Source: Candidatus Janibacter merdipullorum
GTDB taxonomy: Bacteria; Actinomycetota; Actinomycetes; Actinomycetales; Dermatophilaceae
DNA: 36,852 bases
Assembly (NCBI GenBank): GCA_019116945.1
Contig: DXAR01000155.1
Span: forward strand, 1 to 36,852
Reading direction: 5' to 3'
Shown: positions 16,421 to 24,500 of the stretch, in pieces
Position numbering within the stretch: the stretch's first letter is position 1
Layout: the number at the start of each line of letters is the position of its first letter
Program-made: the position numbers and the translations under genes
Notes under the pieces: model-generated
Database searches by the model: none
Told to the model about the DNA's origin: nothing
The model's input: only the letters and a program-made list of their open reading frames with translations

Positions 16421-17757
16421 CGGGCGGCCTCTCCGGCAGCGACGACCGCTGCCTCGTCGATGCGGTAGCCCCGCAGGAGGAGCAGGGAGCCGAGCACGAG
16501 CAGTGCTGGCAGGACGGTGAAACCCAGGGTCATGGCGGTGATCGCCGAGTCCGGTTGTGCCGCAGCCCCGTCCGTCGACGAGACGTACCCGCCCACCATG
16601 AGGACGAGACCGTAGACGCCGGGGCCGAGGGCCAGGCCGAGCGTCTCCGCGGCGGTCCACACCCCGGTGTAGACACCGACACGGTTCTCGCCGGTGCGGT
16701 CGGCGTCGACTGCGGCGGCATCCGGGAGCATCGCCATGGGGAACATCTGCGCGCCCGCGTAGCCCACACCCACGAGGGCGAGCGCCATGGCGACGGGGAC
16801 GAGTCCCCGATCGTGGGTGGCCCACACGAGCACCGCTCCCACCGCGAGGCAGAGCGAGGCGAGGACGAAGGCGGGCCGCTTGCCGGTCCGGCGGCCGACC
16901 CGTTCCCACAGCGGGGTGACGACGAGCGCGGGCCCGACGAAGGCGACGAAGAGGATCGTCGCGGCGCCGGGGTCTCCCAGCACCCAGCGCGCCATGTAGT
17001 CGACGCCGGCGAGCATGACGCCCGTCGCGAGCGCTTGGACTGCGAAGGTCAGCAGCAACGCCCGGAAGTCCGGCGCGCCCGCCACCACCCTCAACTGGTG
17101 CGCCAACGAGCCACCGGCGGCGACGTGCTCGACGGGGGGCACCCCCTTCGTCCCCCACCAGGCGCCGACGGCACCGACGACGATGAGCAGACCGACGAAG
17201 ACGCCGACCGCGCGGTAGCCCCACTCGGGGCCGAGCGCATCCCGCAGCGCCGGGGACAGCCCGCCGGCGACGAGGATGGTCAGCGCCAGCACGGCGACCC
17301 GCCACGTCATCAGGCGCGTCCGCTCCCCGTAGTCGCGGGTCAGCTCGGCCGGCATCGCGACGTAGGGCACCTGGAAGAAGGCGTAGGCGCTGGCGCACGC
17401 GAGGAAGAGCACCGCCACCCACCCGGCGGCCAGCGCCGACGGTGAGGTCGGCCCCGCGAAGAGCAGCGCGAAGAGCACCGCCAGGGTCAGCCCCGCCCGC
17501 ACGAGGAAGGGGCGCCGACGACCGTCGGGGTGGGTGCTGCGGTCCGAGACGCGCCCGGCGATCGGGTTGAGCAGCACGTCCCACGCCTTGGGGAGCAGGA
17601 CGATGAGACCTGCCAGGCCGGCAGCGATGCCGAGGCGGTCGGTGAGGTAGGGCAGCAGGAGCAGGCCGGGGACCGTGCCGAAGGCCCCGGTCGCGACCGA
17701 CCCGAGGCCGTAACCGCGCCGCACCCGCCCCGGCAGCACCGCCGCGTCCTCCGCCAT
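16417..17757 (-). CDS. MFS transporter of the GPH/MFS_2 family
   Basis: A 446-residue protein with about 12 transmembrane segments. The loop after helix 2, WDVLLNPIAGRVSDRSTHPDGRRRPFL, is the signature of the glycoside-pentoside-hexuronide:cation symporter (MFS_2) family, which also contains the lysophospholipid carrier MFSD2A. FFQVPYVAMPAELTRDYGERTRL matches the second conserved cytoplasmic motif. The substrate is unknown. The stop overlaps the start of the sphingosine-1-phosphate-lyase-like gene, so transporter and enzyme probably act on one substrate. A TAGCCT hexamer 6 nt before the ATG suggests leaderless expression. Confidence 0.85.
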   Translation of the reverse strand: MAEDAAVLPGRVRRGYGLGSVATGAFGTVPGLLLLPYLTDRLGIAAGLAGLIVLLPKAWDVLLNPIAGRVSDRSTHPDGRRRPFLVRAGLTLAVLFALLFAGPTSPSALAAGWVAVLFLACASAYAFFQVPYVAMPAELTRDYGERTRLMTWRVAVLALTILVAGGLSPALRDALGPEWGYRAVGVFVGLLIVVGAVGAWWGTKGVPPVEHVAAGGSLAHQLRVVAGAPDFRALLLTFAVQALATGVMLAGVDYMARWVLGDPGAATILFVAFVGPALVVTPLWERVGRRTGKRPAFVLASLCLAVGAVLVWATHDRGLVPVAMALALVGVGYAGAQMFPMAMLPDAAAVDADRTGENRVGVYTGVWTAAETLGLALGPGVYGLVLMVGGYVSSTDGAAAQPDSAITAMTLGFTVLPALLVLGSLLLLRGYRIDEAAVVAAGEAAR

Positions 17758-17763
17758 GACAGA

Positions 17764-17769
17764 AGGCTA
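17764..17769 (-). promoter_or_regulatory. -10 element TAGCCT of the transporter-lyase operon
   Basis: On the minus strand TAGCCT is followed by TCTGTC and then the ATG at 17757, a 6-nt gap. There is no Shine-Dalgarno. It lies in the 74-bp divergent gap shared with alaA. Confidence 0.55.
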
Positions 17770-17831
17770 CCCACGGGTCACCGGGCGAGACGGTGCACGC
17801 GCCCGTCGCCGGTCCTGAGATGATGCGAGCC

Positions 17832-19049
17832 ATGCGCCAGATCCGACAGAGCCGGAAGCTCAAGGACGTCCGTTACGACGTGCGGGGTCCGATCCTCGTC
17901 GAGGCCCAGCGCCTCGAGGCCGAGGGACACAAGATCCTCAAGCTCAACATCGGCAACACGGCTCCGTTCGGCTTCGAGGCCCCCGAGGCGATCGTCGCCG
18001 ACATGACCCGGCACCTGCCCGACGCCCAGGGTTATGTCGACAGCAAGGGCATCTACTCCGCCCGGACCGCGGTGGCGCAGTACTACCAGTCCCGCGGCCT
18101 GCGGGAGACGACCGTCGAGGACGTCTACATCGGCAACGGCGTCTCGGAGCTCATCTCGATGGTGCTCCAGGCCTTCGTCGACAACGGCAACGAGATCCTC
18201 ATCCCCGCCCCGGACTACCCACTGTGGACGGGCGCCGTCTCGCTGGCGGGCGGGACCCCGGTGCACTACCGCTGCGACGAGGACAACGGGTGGAACCCCG
18301 ACCTCGAGGACATCGAGTCCAAGATCACCGACAACACGCACGCGATCGTCATCATCAACCCCAACAACCCGACGGGCGCGGTCTACTCGCCGGAGGTCGT
18401 CCGCGGCCTCGTCGACATCGCCCGGCGGCACGACCTCGTCGTCATGGCCGACGAGATCTACGAGAAGATCATCTTCGACGACGCCGTCCACCACCACGCC
18501 GCTGAGTTCGCCGCGGACGACGTCCTCTGCCTCACCTTCTCCGGGCTGTCCAAGGCCTACCGGGTGTGCGGTTACCGCGCCGGCTGGGTGATGATCTCCG
18601 GACCGAAGCACGAGGCCGCGGACTTCCTCGAGGGACTGACCCTCCTGGCCAACATGCGCATGTGCTCCAACGTGCCGGCGCAGCACACCATCCAGACCGC
18701 GCTCGGCGGCTACCAGTCGATCGACGAGCTCATCGTCCCGGGCGGTCGGTACCACGACCAGATCAAGCTCGCCTCGCGGCTGCTCAACGAGATCCCCGGC
18801 GTCTCGTGCGTGGAGCCGCGCGGCGCGCTCTACTGCTTCCCTCGCCTCGACCCGGAGGTCTACCGCATCGACGACGACGAGGCCTTCGTCATCGAGCTGC
18901 TGCAGGCCAAGAAGATCCTCGTCACGCACGGCACCGGCTTCAACTGGCCCGACACCGACCACTTCCGGCTCGTCACCCTGCCCGACGAGGACGTGCTCAC
19001 CGAGGCCATCGGCCGCATCGCCGAGTTCCTGGAGACCAAGCGGGCGTGA
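17832..19049 (+). CDS. alaA: Alanine/glutamate-pyruvate aminotransferase AlaA
   Basis: A 405-residue class I aminotransferase, the exact length of E. coli AlaA. The N-terminus MRQIRQSRKLKDVRYDVRGP aligns with that family and fixes the start at 17832; upstream ATGs at 17820 and 17823 would only add a few residues. Motifs include KLNIGNTAPFGFEAPE, QGYVDSKGIYSAR, NPNNPTGAVYS, ADEIYEKI and the PLP-lysine segment FSGLSKAYRVCGYRAGW. The Arg of HFRLVTLP binds the substrate carboxylate. It interconverts pyruvate plus glutamate with alanine plus 2-oxoglutarate. The stop overlaps the first crcB start (GTGA). Confidence 0.93.
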   Translation: MRQIRQSRKLKDVRYDVRGPILVEAQRLEAEGHKILKLNIGNTAPFGFEAPEAIVADMTRHLPDAQGYVDSKGIYSARTAVAQYYQSRGLRETTVEDVYIGNGVSELISMVLQAFVDNGNEILIPAPDYPLWTGAVSLAGGTPVHYRCDEDNGWNPDLEDIESKITDNTHAIVIINPNNPTGAVYSPEVVRGLVDIARRHDLVVMADEIYEKIIFDDAVHHHAAEFAADDVLCLTFSGLSKAYRVCGYRAGWVMISGPKHEAADFLEGLTLLANMRMCSNVPAQHTIQTALGGYQSIDELIVPGGRYHDQIKLASRLLNEIPGVSCVEPRGALYCFPRLDPEVYRIDDDEAFVIELLQAKKILVTHGTGFNWPDTDHFRLVTLPDEDVLTEAIGRIAEFLETKRA

Positions 19050-19456
19050 GCGAAGGGAGGGACCTCCTCGCCGTCGCCGCGGGCGGAGCCATCGGCTCCC
19101 TCGGCCGCTGGAGCATCGGGTTGCTCGCCTCGGGCGCCGTCTGGGCAACTGTGCTCGTCAACGTCTCCGGCGCCCTCGCGATGGGTCTGCTCGTGGCGTG
19201 GTTGGCCAACGGCGTGGGGCACCCGCTGGTCCGCCCCTTCGTGTCCGTGGGGTTGCTCGGCGGCTGGACGACCTACTCGACCTTCGCGCTGGACATCCAC
19301 GGCCTCGGCTCCGGGGGGCTCGTCGGCCTCCTCGGCTACCTCGGAGCGACCCTCGGCCTCGGGCTCACGGCGGCCTGCGTGGGCCTGCTCGTCGGTGAGC
19401 GGCTCTGGCGCGGGGACGCGACCACGGACGCGGCGATCGCGGAGGAGGAGCTGTGA
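19046..19456 (+). CDS. crcB: Fluoride channel subunit CrcB/Fluc (first copy)
   Basis: A 136-residue protein with four transmembrane helices. AAGGAIGSLGRWSIG is the TM1 signature, VNVSGALAMGLLVAW holds the TM2 Asn, and GLLGGWTTYSTFALD is the TM3 Na-binding and Phe-box motif. The usual TTFSTF reads TTYSTF here, so the first pore Phe is Tyr and the second is kept. GTG 19046 overlaps the alaA stop by 4 nt. The next gene encodes a second homologue, as in actinobacteria with heterodimeric Fluc channels. It exports fluoride across the plasma membrane as a dual-topology dimer. Confidence 0.9.
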   Translation: MSEGRDLLAVAAGGAIGSLGRWSIGLLASGAVWATVLVNVSGALAMGLLVAWLANGVGHPLVRPFVSVGLLGGWTTYSTFALDIHGLGSGGLVGLLGYLGATLGLGLTAACVGLLVGERLWRGDATTDAAIAEEEL

Positions 19457-19812
19457 CTGCGCTGCTCGTCGTCCTCGGTGGCGCGCTCGGTGCGGTCTGT
19501 CGTCACCTCGTGACGGTGCTCCTGCGCGGCCGCCTCGGCGCGACGACGGCCGGCGCTGTGCTCGCGGTCAACGCCAGCGGCTCGTTCCTGCTCGGTCTCG
19601 TGGCCGGGCAGGCGACCGGCGCGGCACCGGACTGGCTCCTCCCTCTCGTCGGGGTCGGCTTCTGCGGCGCCTACACGACCTTCGCCACCCACGCCGTCGA
19701 GGTGGTGTCGGCGGCGCGGGCGGGCCGGACCCGCCACGCGCTCGCCGACCTCCTGCTCAACTTGGTGCTAGGCGTGCTGCTCGTCTCGCTGGGCTACTCG
19801 ATCACGACCTGA
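19453..19812 (+). CDS. crcB: Fluoride channel subunit CrcB/Fluc (second copy)
   Basis: A 119-residue four-helix protein, GTG start overlapping the first crcB stop by 4 nt. GGALGAVCRHLV (TM1), VNASGSFLLGLV (TM2 Asn) and GFCGAYTTFATHAVE (TM3) identify the family. Here the Phe box keeps the first Phe but has His at the second position (TTFATH), the reverse of the upstream subunit. Together the two would give a heterodimeric channel with asymmetric pores. The last helix ends LLVSLGYSITT. Confidence 0.9.
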   Translation: MTALLVVLGGALGAVCRHLVTVLLRGRLGATTAGAVLAVNASGSFLLGLVAGQATGAAPDWLLPLVGVGFCGAYTTFATHAVEVVSAARAGRTRHALADLLLNLVLGVLLVSLGYSITT

Positions 19813-19832
19813 TCGGGTCAGGGGCCGGGCCA

Positions 19833-20285
19833 TCAGAGCAGGGAGGCCGTGGCCCCCACGAGGGCGAAGGCGACGATGATGACCGCCACCCGCAGGGAGT
19901 GCAGCGCGTCCCACCGCCGCTGCTGGTCCCGCCAGTCGTCGGGCCGGTCATCCGGCGTCCAGGTCAACGACTGGTTGTTGATCGGCACGAGCAGGAGGAT
20001 CGACATGACGACACTGATGGCCAGCAGCGCGGCGCCGACGAGCGCGGCCACGGATGCCGGAGTACCCCACACTGAGACGCCGAGGGTCACGACGAGGACG
20101 AGCGAGCCCACGTACCAGACCGGCATGGCCCGCCCCAGCATGCGCGCACCGTGCGCCCGCCCGACCACCCCGGCCTCCGTCGGCAGGCGGCTCAGGATCG
20201 GGTTGACCACCACGGCGACAGCGAGCTCGACCCCCACCATGAGGCCAACGACGGTCGTGGTGATGACTGCGAGTGCCACATCCAT
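19833..20285 (-). CDS. DUF1772 (anthrone oxygenase-like) membrane protein
   Basis: A 150-residue protein with four transmembrane helices at about 5-27, 55-75, 80-100 and 130-148. The loop PINNQSLTWTPDDRPDDWRDQQRRWDALHSLR, with its conserved N-x-x and W-x-x-H-x-x-R pattern, is typical of DUF1772. The family contains fungal anthrone oxygenases, but bacterial members are uncharacterised. An AGAAGGAGG ribosome binding site lies before ATG 20285. It is divergent from a TetR regulator across an 87-bp gap holding CTAG dyads, so it is the likely target of that regulator. Confidence 0.82.
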   Translation of the reverse strand: MDVALAVITTTVVGLMVGVELAVAVVVNPILSRLPTEAGVVGRAHGARMLGRAMPVWYVGSLVLVVTLGVSVWGTPASVAALVGAALLAISVVMSILLLVPINNQSLTWTPDDRPDDWRDQQRRWDALHSLRVAVIIVAFALVGATASLL

Positions 20286-20301
20286 CGGGGCACCTCCTTC
20301 T

Positions 20302-20341
20302 GATCTAGCGCCGCTAGAATATCTAGCATTGATAGACTAGA
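20302..20341. promoter_or_regulatory. Overlapping CTAG dyads between the DUF1772 gene and tetR
   Basis: Three overlapping inverted repeats: CTAGCG-C-CGCTAG (20305-20317), GCTAGAATATCTAGC (20313-20327) and TCTAG-N10-CTAGA (20322-20341). CTAG is rare in high-GC DNA, so four copies in 40 bp are notable. A plus-strand TAGACT (20333-20338) is a possible -10 for tetR. These are the probable operators of the TetR protein. Confidence 0.65.
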
Positions 20342-20372
20342 GCGCAGAGGCCCCGACGGCAAGGATGAATCG

Positions 20373-20930
20373 ATGGCAGATCACACCACCCAGGGACGCC
20401 GCAGGGACGAGCGGCGGCAAGACATCCTCGACGCCGCTCGCGAGCGTGCCGACGCCCAGGGGTGGGCGGCGGTCACGACGAGACATCTCGCCGAGGCCAT
20501 CGGCTACACGCAGCCCGTGCTGTACGGGCACTTCCCGGGCGGCAAGTCGGAGATCATGCGCGCGGTCGCACTCGAGGGCTTCGCCGAACTGACGCGCCGC
20601 GGCCGAGCAGCCTTGGGCCGCAAGCGTGGCCGACGGGCGATCGAGGCCGTCGCCACCAGCTATCTCGAGTTCGGGGAGGAGCACCCCGCCGTCTACGAGG
20701 CGATGTTCCAGCAGACGATCGACGTGCGGTTCGCCAGCGAGGACACCAACCCCCTTCTCCGCGAAGGATTCGCCGTGCTCTCCGCCGCGCTCGGCGACGA
20801 GGACGAGACGGCGACCGAGGTCTTCTGGGGTGCCCTGCACGGCATCAGCCTGCTCGAGCGCTCCGGGCGAATGCGGCCAGAGCACCGCCGCCACCGTGTC
20901 GCTGAGATCGGCGCACGGTTCGTCGCCTGA
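20373..20930 (+). CDS. TetR-family transcriptional regulator
   Basis: A 185-residue regulator. The N-terminal helix-turn-helix domain (about 12-60) reads RQDILDAARERADAQGWAAVTTRHLAEAIGYTQPVLYGHFPGGKSEIMRAV, with recognition helix YTQPVLYGHF. The C-terminal ligand domain with EVFWGALHGISLLERSGR resembles the WHG-type TetR C-terminal domain. AAGGA lies 7 nt before ATG 20373. Its divergent partner encodes a DUF1772 protein and the shared gap holds CTAG dyads, so autorepression and repression of the partner are inferred. The ligand is unknown. Confidence 0.88.
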   Translation: MADHTTQGRRRDERRQDILDAARERADAQGWAAVTTRHLAEAIGYTQPVLYGHFPGGKSEIMRAVALEGFAELTRRGRAALGRKRGRRAIEAVATSYLEFGEEHPAVYEAMFQQTIDVRFASEDTNPLLREGFAVLSAALGDEDETATEVFWGALHGISLLERSGRMRPEHRRHRVAEIGARFVA

Positions 20931-20949
20931 TGCCCACTCCCCCATTCCC

Positions 20950-20966
20950 CTTGGACGCCCTAGGAT
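20950..20966 (+). promoter_or_regulatory. marR promoter with dyad shared with icmF
   Basis: CTTGGACGCCCTAGGAT contains an imperfect dyad (10/14) overlapping the -10 hexamer TAGGAT (20961-20966). The -10 ends 6 nt before the marR ATG. It matches 14 of 17 bases of the icmF promoter element at 21519-21535. Confidence 0.65.
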
Positions 20967-20972
20967 CGGCCC

Positions 20973-21482
20973 ATGACCGATCGTGACCCGATTGCCGAGG
21001 CGCACGCCCAGTGGCTCGCCCACGGGTGGGGCGACGCCGCGGACGGCATGGCCCTGATGACCTCCGTCGTCCGCGCCCAGCAGCTCGTGCACGAGCGCGT
21101 CGAGAGCGCCCTGCGCCCCCACGGCCTGACCTTCGCCCGCTACGAGATCCTGCGCCTCCTCGCCTTCAGCCGCCGGCGATCGATGCCGATGAGCCGCCTC
21201 GGGTCCCTGCTCCAGGTGCACGCCACCTCGGTGACGAGCGCCGTCGATCGCCTCGAGAAGCAGGGCCTCGTCGAGCGCCTGCGGCGCGAGTCCGACCGCC
21301 GCGTCGTCCTCGCCTCCCTCACCCCCGCAGGCGAGGAACTCGTCGAGCGCGCCACCGCGGACCTCAACGAGCAGGTCTTCACCTCCCCCGGCCTCGACCC
21401 CGACGAGGTGCGCACCGCCATCGAGCTGCTCAGCTCCCTTCGCTCGGCGCACGGGGACACCGTGGCGAGCCTGCGCAACTGA
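20973..21482 (+). CDS. MarR-family transcriptional regulator
   Basis: A 169-residue winged-helix protein. The core reads LRPHGLTFARYEILRLLAFSRRRSMPMSRLGSLLQVHATSVTSAVDRLEKQGLVERLRRESDRRVVLASLTPAG, with the recognition helix in HATSVTSAVDRLEKQG and wing in RESDRRVVLASLT. The ATG at 20973 lies 6 nt after TAGGAT, so the message is probably leaderless. It is 89 bp upstream of icmF in the same orientation. A nearly identical dyad at both promoters implies it represses itself and the mutase gene, perhaps responding to an acyl-CoA, as suggested by position. Confidence 0.88.
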   Translation: MTDRDPIAEAHAQWLAHGWGDAADGMALMTSVVRAQQLVHERVESALRPHGLTFARYEILRLLAFSRRRSMPMSRLGSLLQVHATSVTSAVDRLEKQGLVERLRRESDRRVVLASLTPAGEELVERATADLNEQVFTSPGLDPDEVRTAIELLSSLRSAHGDTVASLRN

Positions 21483-21489
21483 GGGCCTC

Positions 21490-21509
21490 GCCACCCGAGG
21501 CGGGGTGGC
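21490..21509 (+). terminator. Possible terminator after marR
   Basis: GCCACCC (21490-21496) pairs with GGGTGGC (21503-21509) around a 6-nt loop, 8 nt after the marR stop and just before the icmF promoter. The stem is short and has no U-tract. Confidence 0.4.
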
Positions 21510-21518
21510 CAGTAATTG

Positions 21519-21535
21519 CTTGGATGTCCTAGTAT
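21519..21535 (+). promoter_or_regulatory. icmF promoter/operator
   Basis: CTTGGATGTCCTAGTAT has the same imperfect dyad as the marR promoter and ends in the -10 hexamer TAGTAT (21530-21535). Transcription would start near 21542, leaving a leader of about 30 nt with AGGA before the icmF ATG. Confidence 0.65.
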
Positions 21536-21571
21536 CGAGAGGTACCGACGACTCGACGACGAGGATCTCCC

Positions 21572-24500
21572 ATGGCTGCCCCCAGCAAGGCCGATCTGCA
21601 CACCCCGACCCACCCGGTCCGCTTCGTGACCGCGTCCGCCCTCTTCGACGGGCACGACGCCTCGATCAACATCATGCGGCGGATCATGCAGAGCCAAGGG
21701 GCCGAGGTGATCCACCTCGGCCACAACCGCTCCGTCCAGGAGGTCGTCGACACGGCGATCGACGAGGACGTGCAGGGCGTCGCCGTCTCCTCCTACCAGG
21801 GCGGGCACGTCGAGTACTTCGAGTACCTCACCCAGCTGCTCCGCGAGCAGGGCGCGGGCCACGTCAAGGTCTTCGGCGGCGGTGGGGGTGTCATCGTCCC
21901 CGAGGAGATCCAGCGCCTGCGCGAGGCCGGCGTGACGATCTTCTCCCCCGAGGACGGCCAGCGCCTCGGCCTCCCGGGGATGATCAACACCCTCATCGCC
22001 GACTGCGACGTCGACGTCTGGGACGAGGGGCCGGTCGCCCTCGAGTCCGTGCTCGCCGGCGAGCGCGCGGCCATCGCCCGCGCCATCTCCGGCGCCGAGC
22101 TCGGGCACCTCGACGAGGCCTTCCTCGGCGGGATCGCCGAGGCCGCGGCGAAGTCCAGCGCCCCGGTGCTCGGCCTCACCGGCACCGGCGGGTCGGGCAA
22201 GTCCTCCCTCACCGACGAGCTCGTCCGACGCTTCCGCGTCGACCAGCAGGACAAGCTGCGCATCGCCGTCATCGCCGTCGACCCCACGCGGCGCAAGGGA
22301 GGCGGCGCCCTCCTCGGCGACCGCATCCGGATGAACTCCCTGGGCGAGAGCTCCTCGGGCGTCTCCCCCGTCTTCTTCCGCTCGCTCGCCACCCGCGGCG
22401 ACCGTGAGGTCCCCGACGCCCTCCAGACGGTCATCGACATCACCAAGGCCGCCGGCTACGACCTCGTCGTCGTCGAGACGCCCGGCATCGGCCAGGGCGA
22501 TGCCGCGATCATCCCCTTCGTCGACGTGCCGATGTACGTCATGACGCCGGAGTTCGGCGCCGCCAGCCAGCTGGAGAAGATCGACATGCTCGACTTCGCC
22601 GAGGTCGTGGCGATCAACAAGTTCGAGCGAAGGGGGGCAGCCGACGCTCTCCGTGACGTCGCCCGGCAGCTCGTGCGCAACCGGGAGGCCTTCGGCCAGC
22701 GCCCCGAGGACATGCCCGTCTTCGGCACCTCGGCCGCGACCTTCAACGACGACGGTGTCACCGGCCTCTACCACCACCTGCGTGACCTCCTCGCCGAGCG
22801 CGGGCTGCCCGTCGACGAGGGCCAGCTGGAGCGCGTCGACACGAAGTACTCCACCCGCTTCGACCAGGTCGTCCCCACGACCCGCGTCCGCTACCTCGCG
22901 GAGATCTCCGAGACCGTCCGCGGCTACCACGCCCGCACCGAGGAACTCGCCGACACGGCCCGCCGCGTCCAGCGCCTCGCCGCCGTCGACGACGAGCTCA
23001 CCGCCGCCGGCAAGGACGGCCACGGGGTCGACGAGCTGCTCGACGAGGCCCGCGCCTCCCTCCCCGTGGAGGTGACCGACCAGATCGAGGCTTGGCCCGG
23101 CATCGTCGAGTCCTACGCGGGAGACGAGCAGGTCGTGACGATCCGCGGCAAGGAGCTGCGCACGACGCTCACTCGGGAGTCCCTCTCCGGCAACAAGATC
23201 TCCCGCGTCGCCCTGCCGAAGTTCACCGACCACGGTGACCTCGTGAACTACTGGCGGTCCGAGAACCTCCCCGGCTCCTTCCCGTACACCGCCGGTGTCT
23301 TCCCCTTCAAGCGGGACAACGAGGACCCGGCGCGCATGTTCGCCGGCGAGGGCGACCCCTTCCGGACGAACCGTCGCTTCAAGCTCCTCTCCGAGGGCCA
23401 GCCGGCGACCCGGCTCTCGACGGCCTTCGACTCGGTGACGCTCTACGGGCGCGACCCGGGCGAGCGCCCGGACATCTACGGCAAGGTCGGCACCTCAGGT
23501 GTCTCCGTCGCCACCCTCGACGACATGAAGGCGCTCTACTCCGGATTCGACCTCGTCTCCCCGACGACGAGCGTGTCGATGACGATCAACGGACCCGCGC
23601 CGACCGTCCTCGCCTTCTTCCTCAACACCGCGATGGACCAGCAGGTCGACCTCTTCCGCGAGCGCGAGGGCCGCGAGCCCGACGAGAGCGAGGCGCTGGA
23701 GCTGAGGACGCACGCGCTGCAGACCGTGCGCGGCACCGTCCAGGCGGACATCCTCAAGGAGGACCAGGGGCAGAACACCTGCCTCTTCTCGACGGAGTTC
23801 TCCCTGCGGATGATGGCCGACATCCAGGAGTGGTTCATCGAGCAGGGGGTCCGCAACTTCTACTCGGTCTCCATCTCCGGCTACCACATCGCCGAGGCTG
23901 GGGCGAACCCCATCAGCCAGCTCGCCTTCACCCTCGCCAACGGCTTCACCTATGTCGAGGCCTACCTGGCGCGCGGCATGGACATCAACGACTTCGCCCC
24001 GAACCTGTCCTTCTTCTTCTCCTCCGGGATGGACCCCGAGTACTCGGTCCTCGGCCGGGTCGCCCGTCGCATCTGGGCAGTGACGATGAAGGAGAAGTAC
24101 GGCGCCAACGAGCGCGCGCAGAAGCTGAAATACCACATCCAGACCTCGGGCCGTTCCCTCCACGCCCAGGAGATGGACTTCAACGACATCCGCACGACGC
24201 TCCAGGCGCTCAACGCCCTCTACGACAACGCCAACAGCCTGCACACCAATGCCTACGACGAGGCCGTGACGACCCCCTCCACGGAGTCGGTGCGCCGCGC
24301 GCTGGCGATCCAGCTCATCATCAGCCGGGAGTGGGGCCTCTCCTTCAACGAGAACCCCCTCCAGGGGTCATTCATCATCGACGAGCTCACCGACCTCGTC
24401 GAGGAGGCCGTCCTCCTCGAGTTCGACCGGATCAACGATCGCGGCGGGGTCCTCGGTGCCATGGAGACCGGGTACCAGCGCGGGCGCATCCAGGACGAGT

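Noticed and set aside
21140-23233. Minus-strand open frame of 697 codons opposite marR and icmF
   Set aside because: Antisense shadow of icmF with no domain; icmF motifs are complete on the plus strand.
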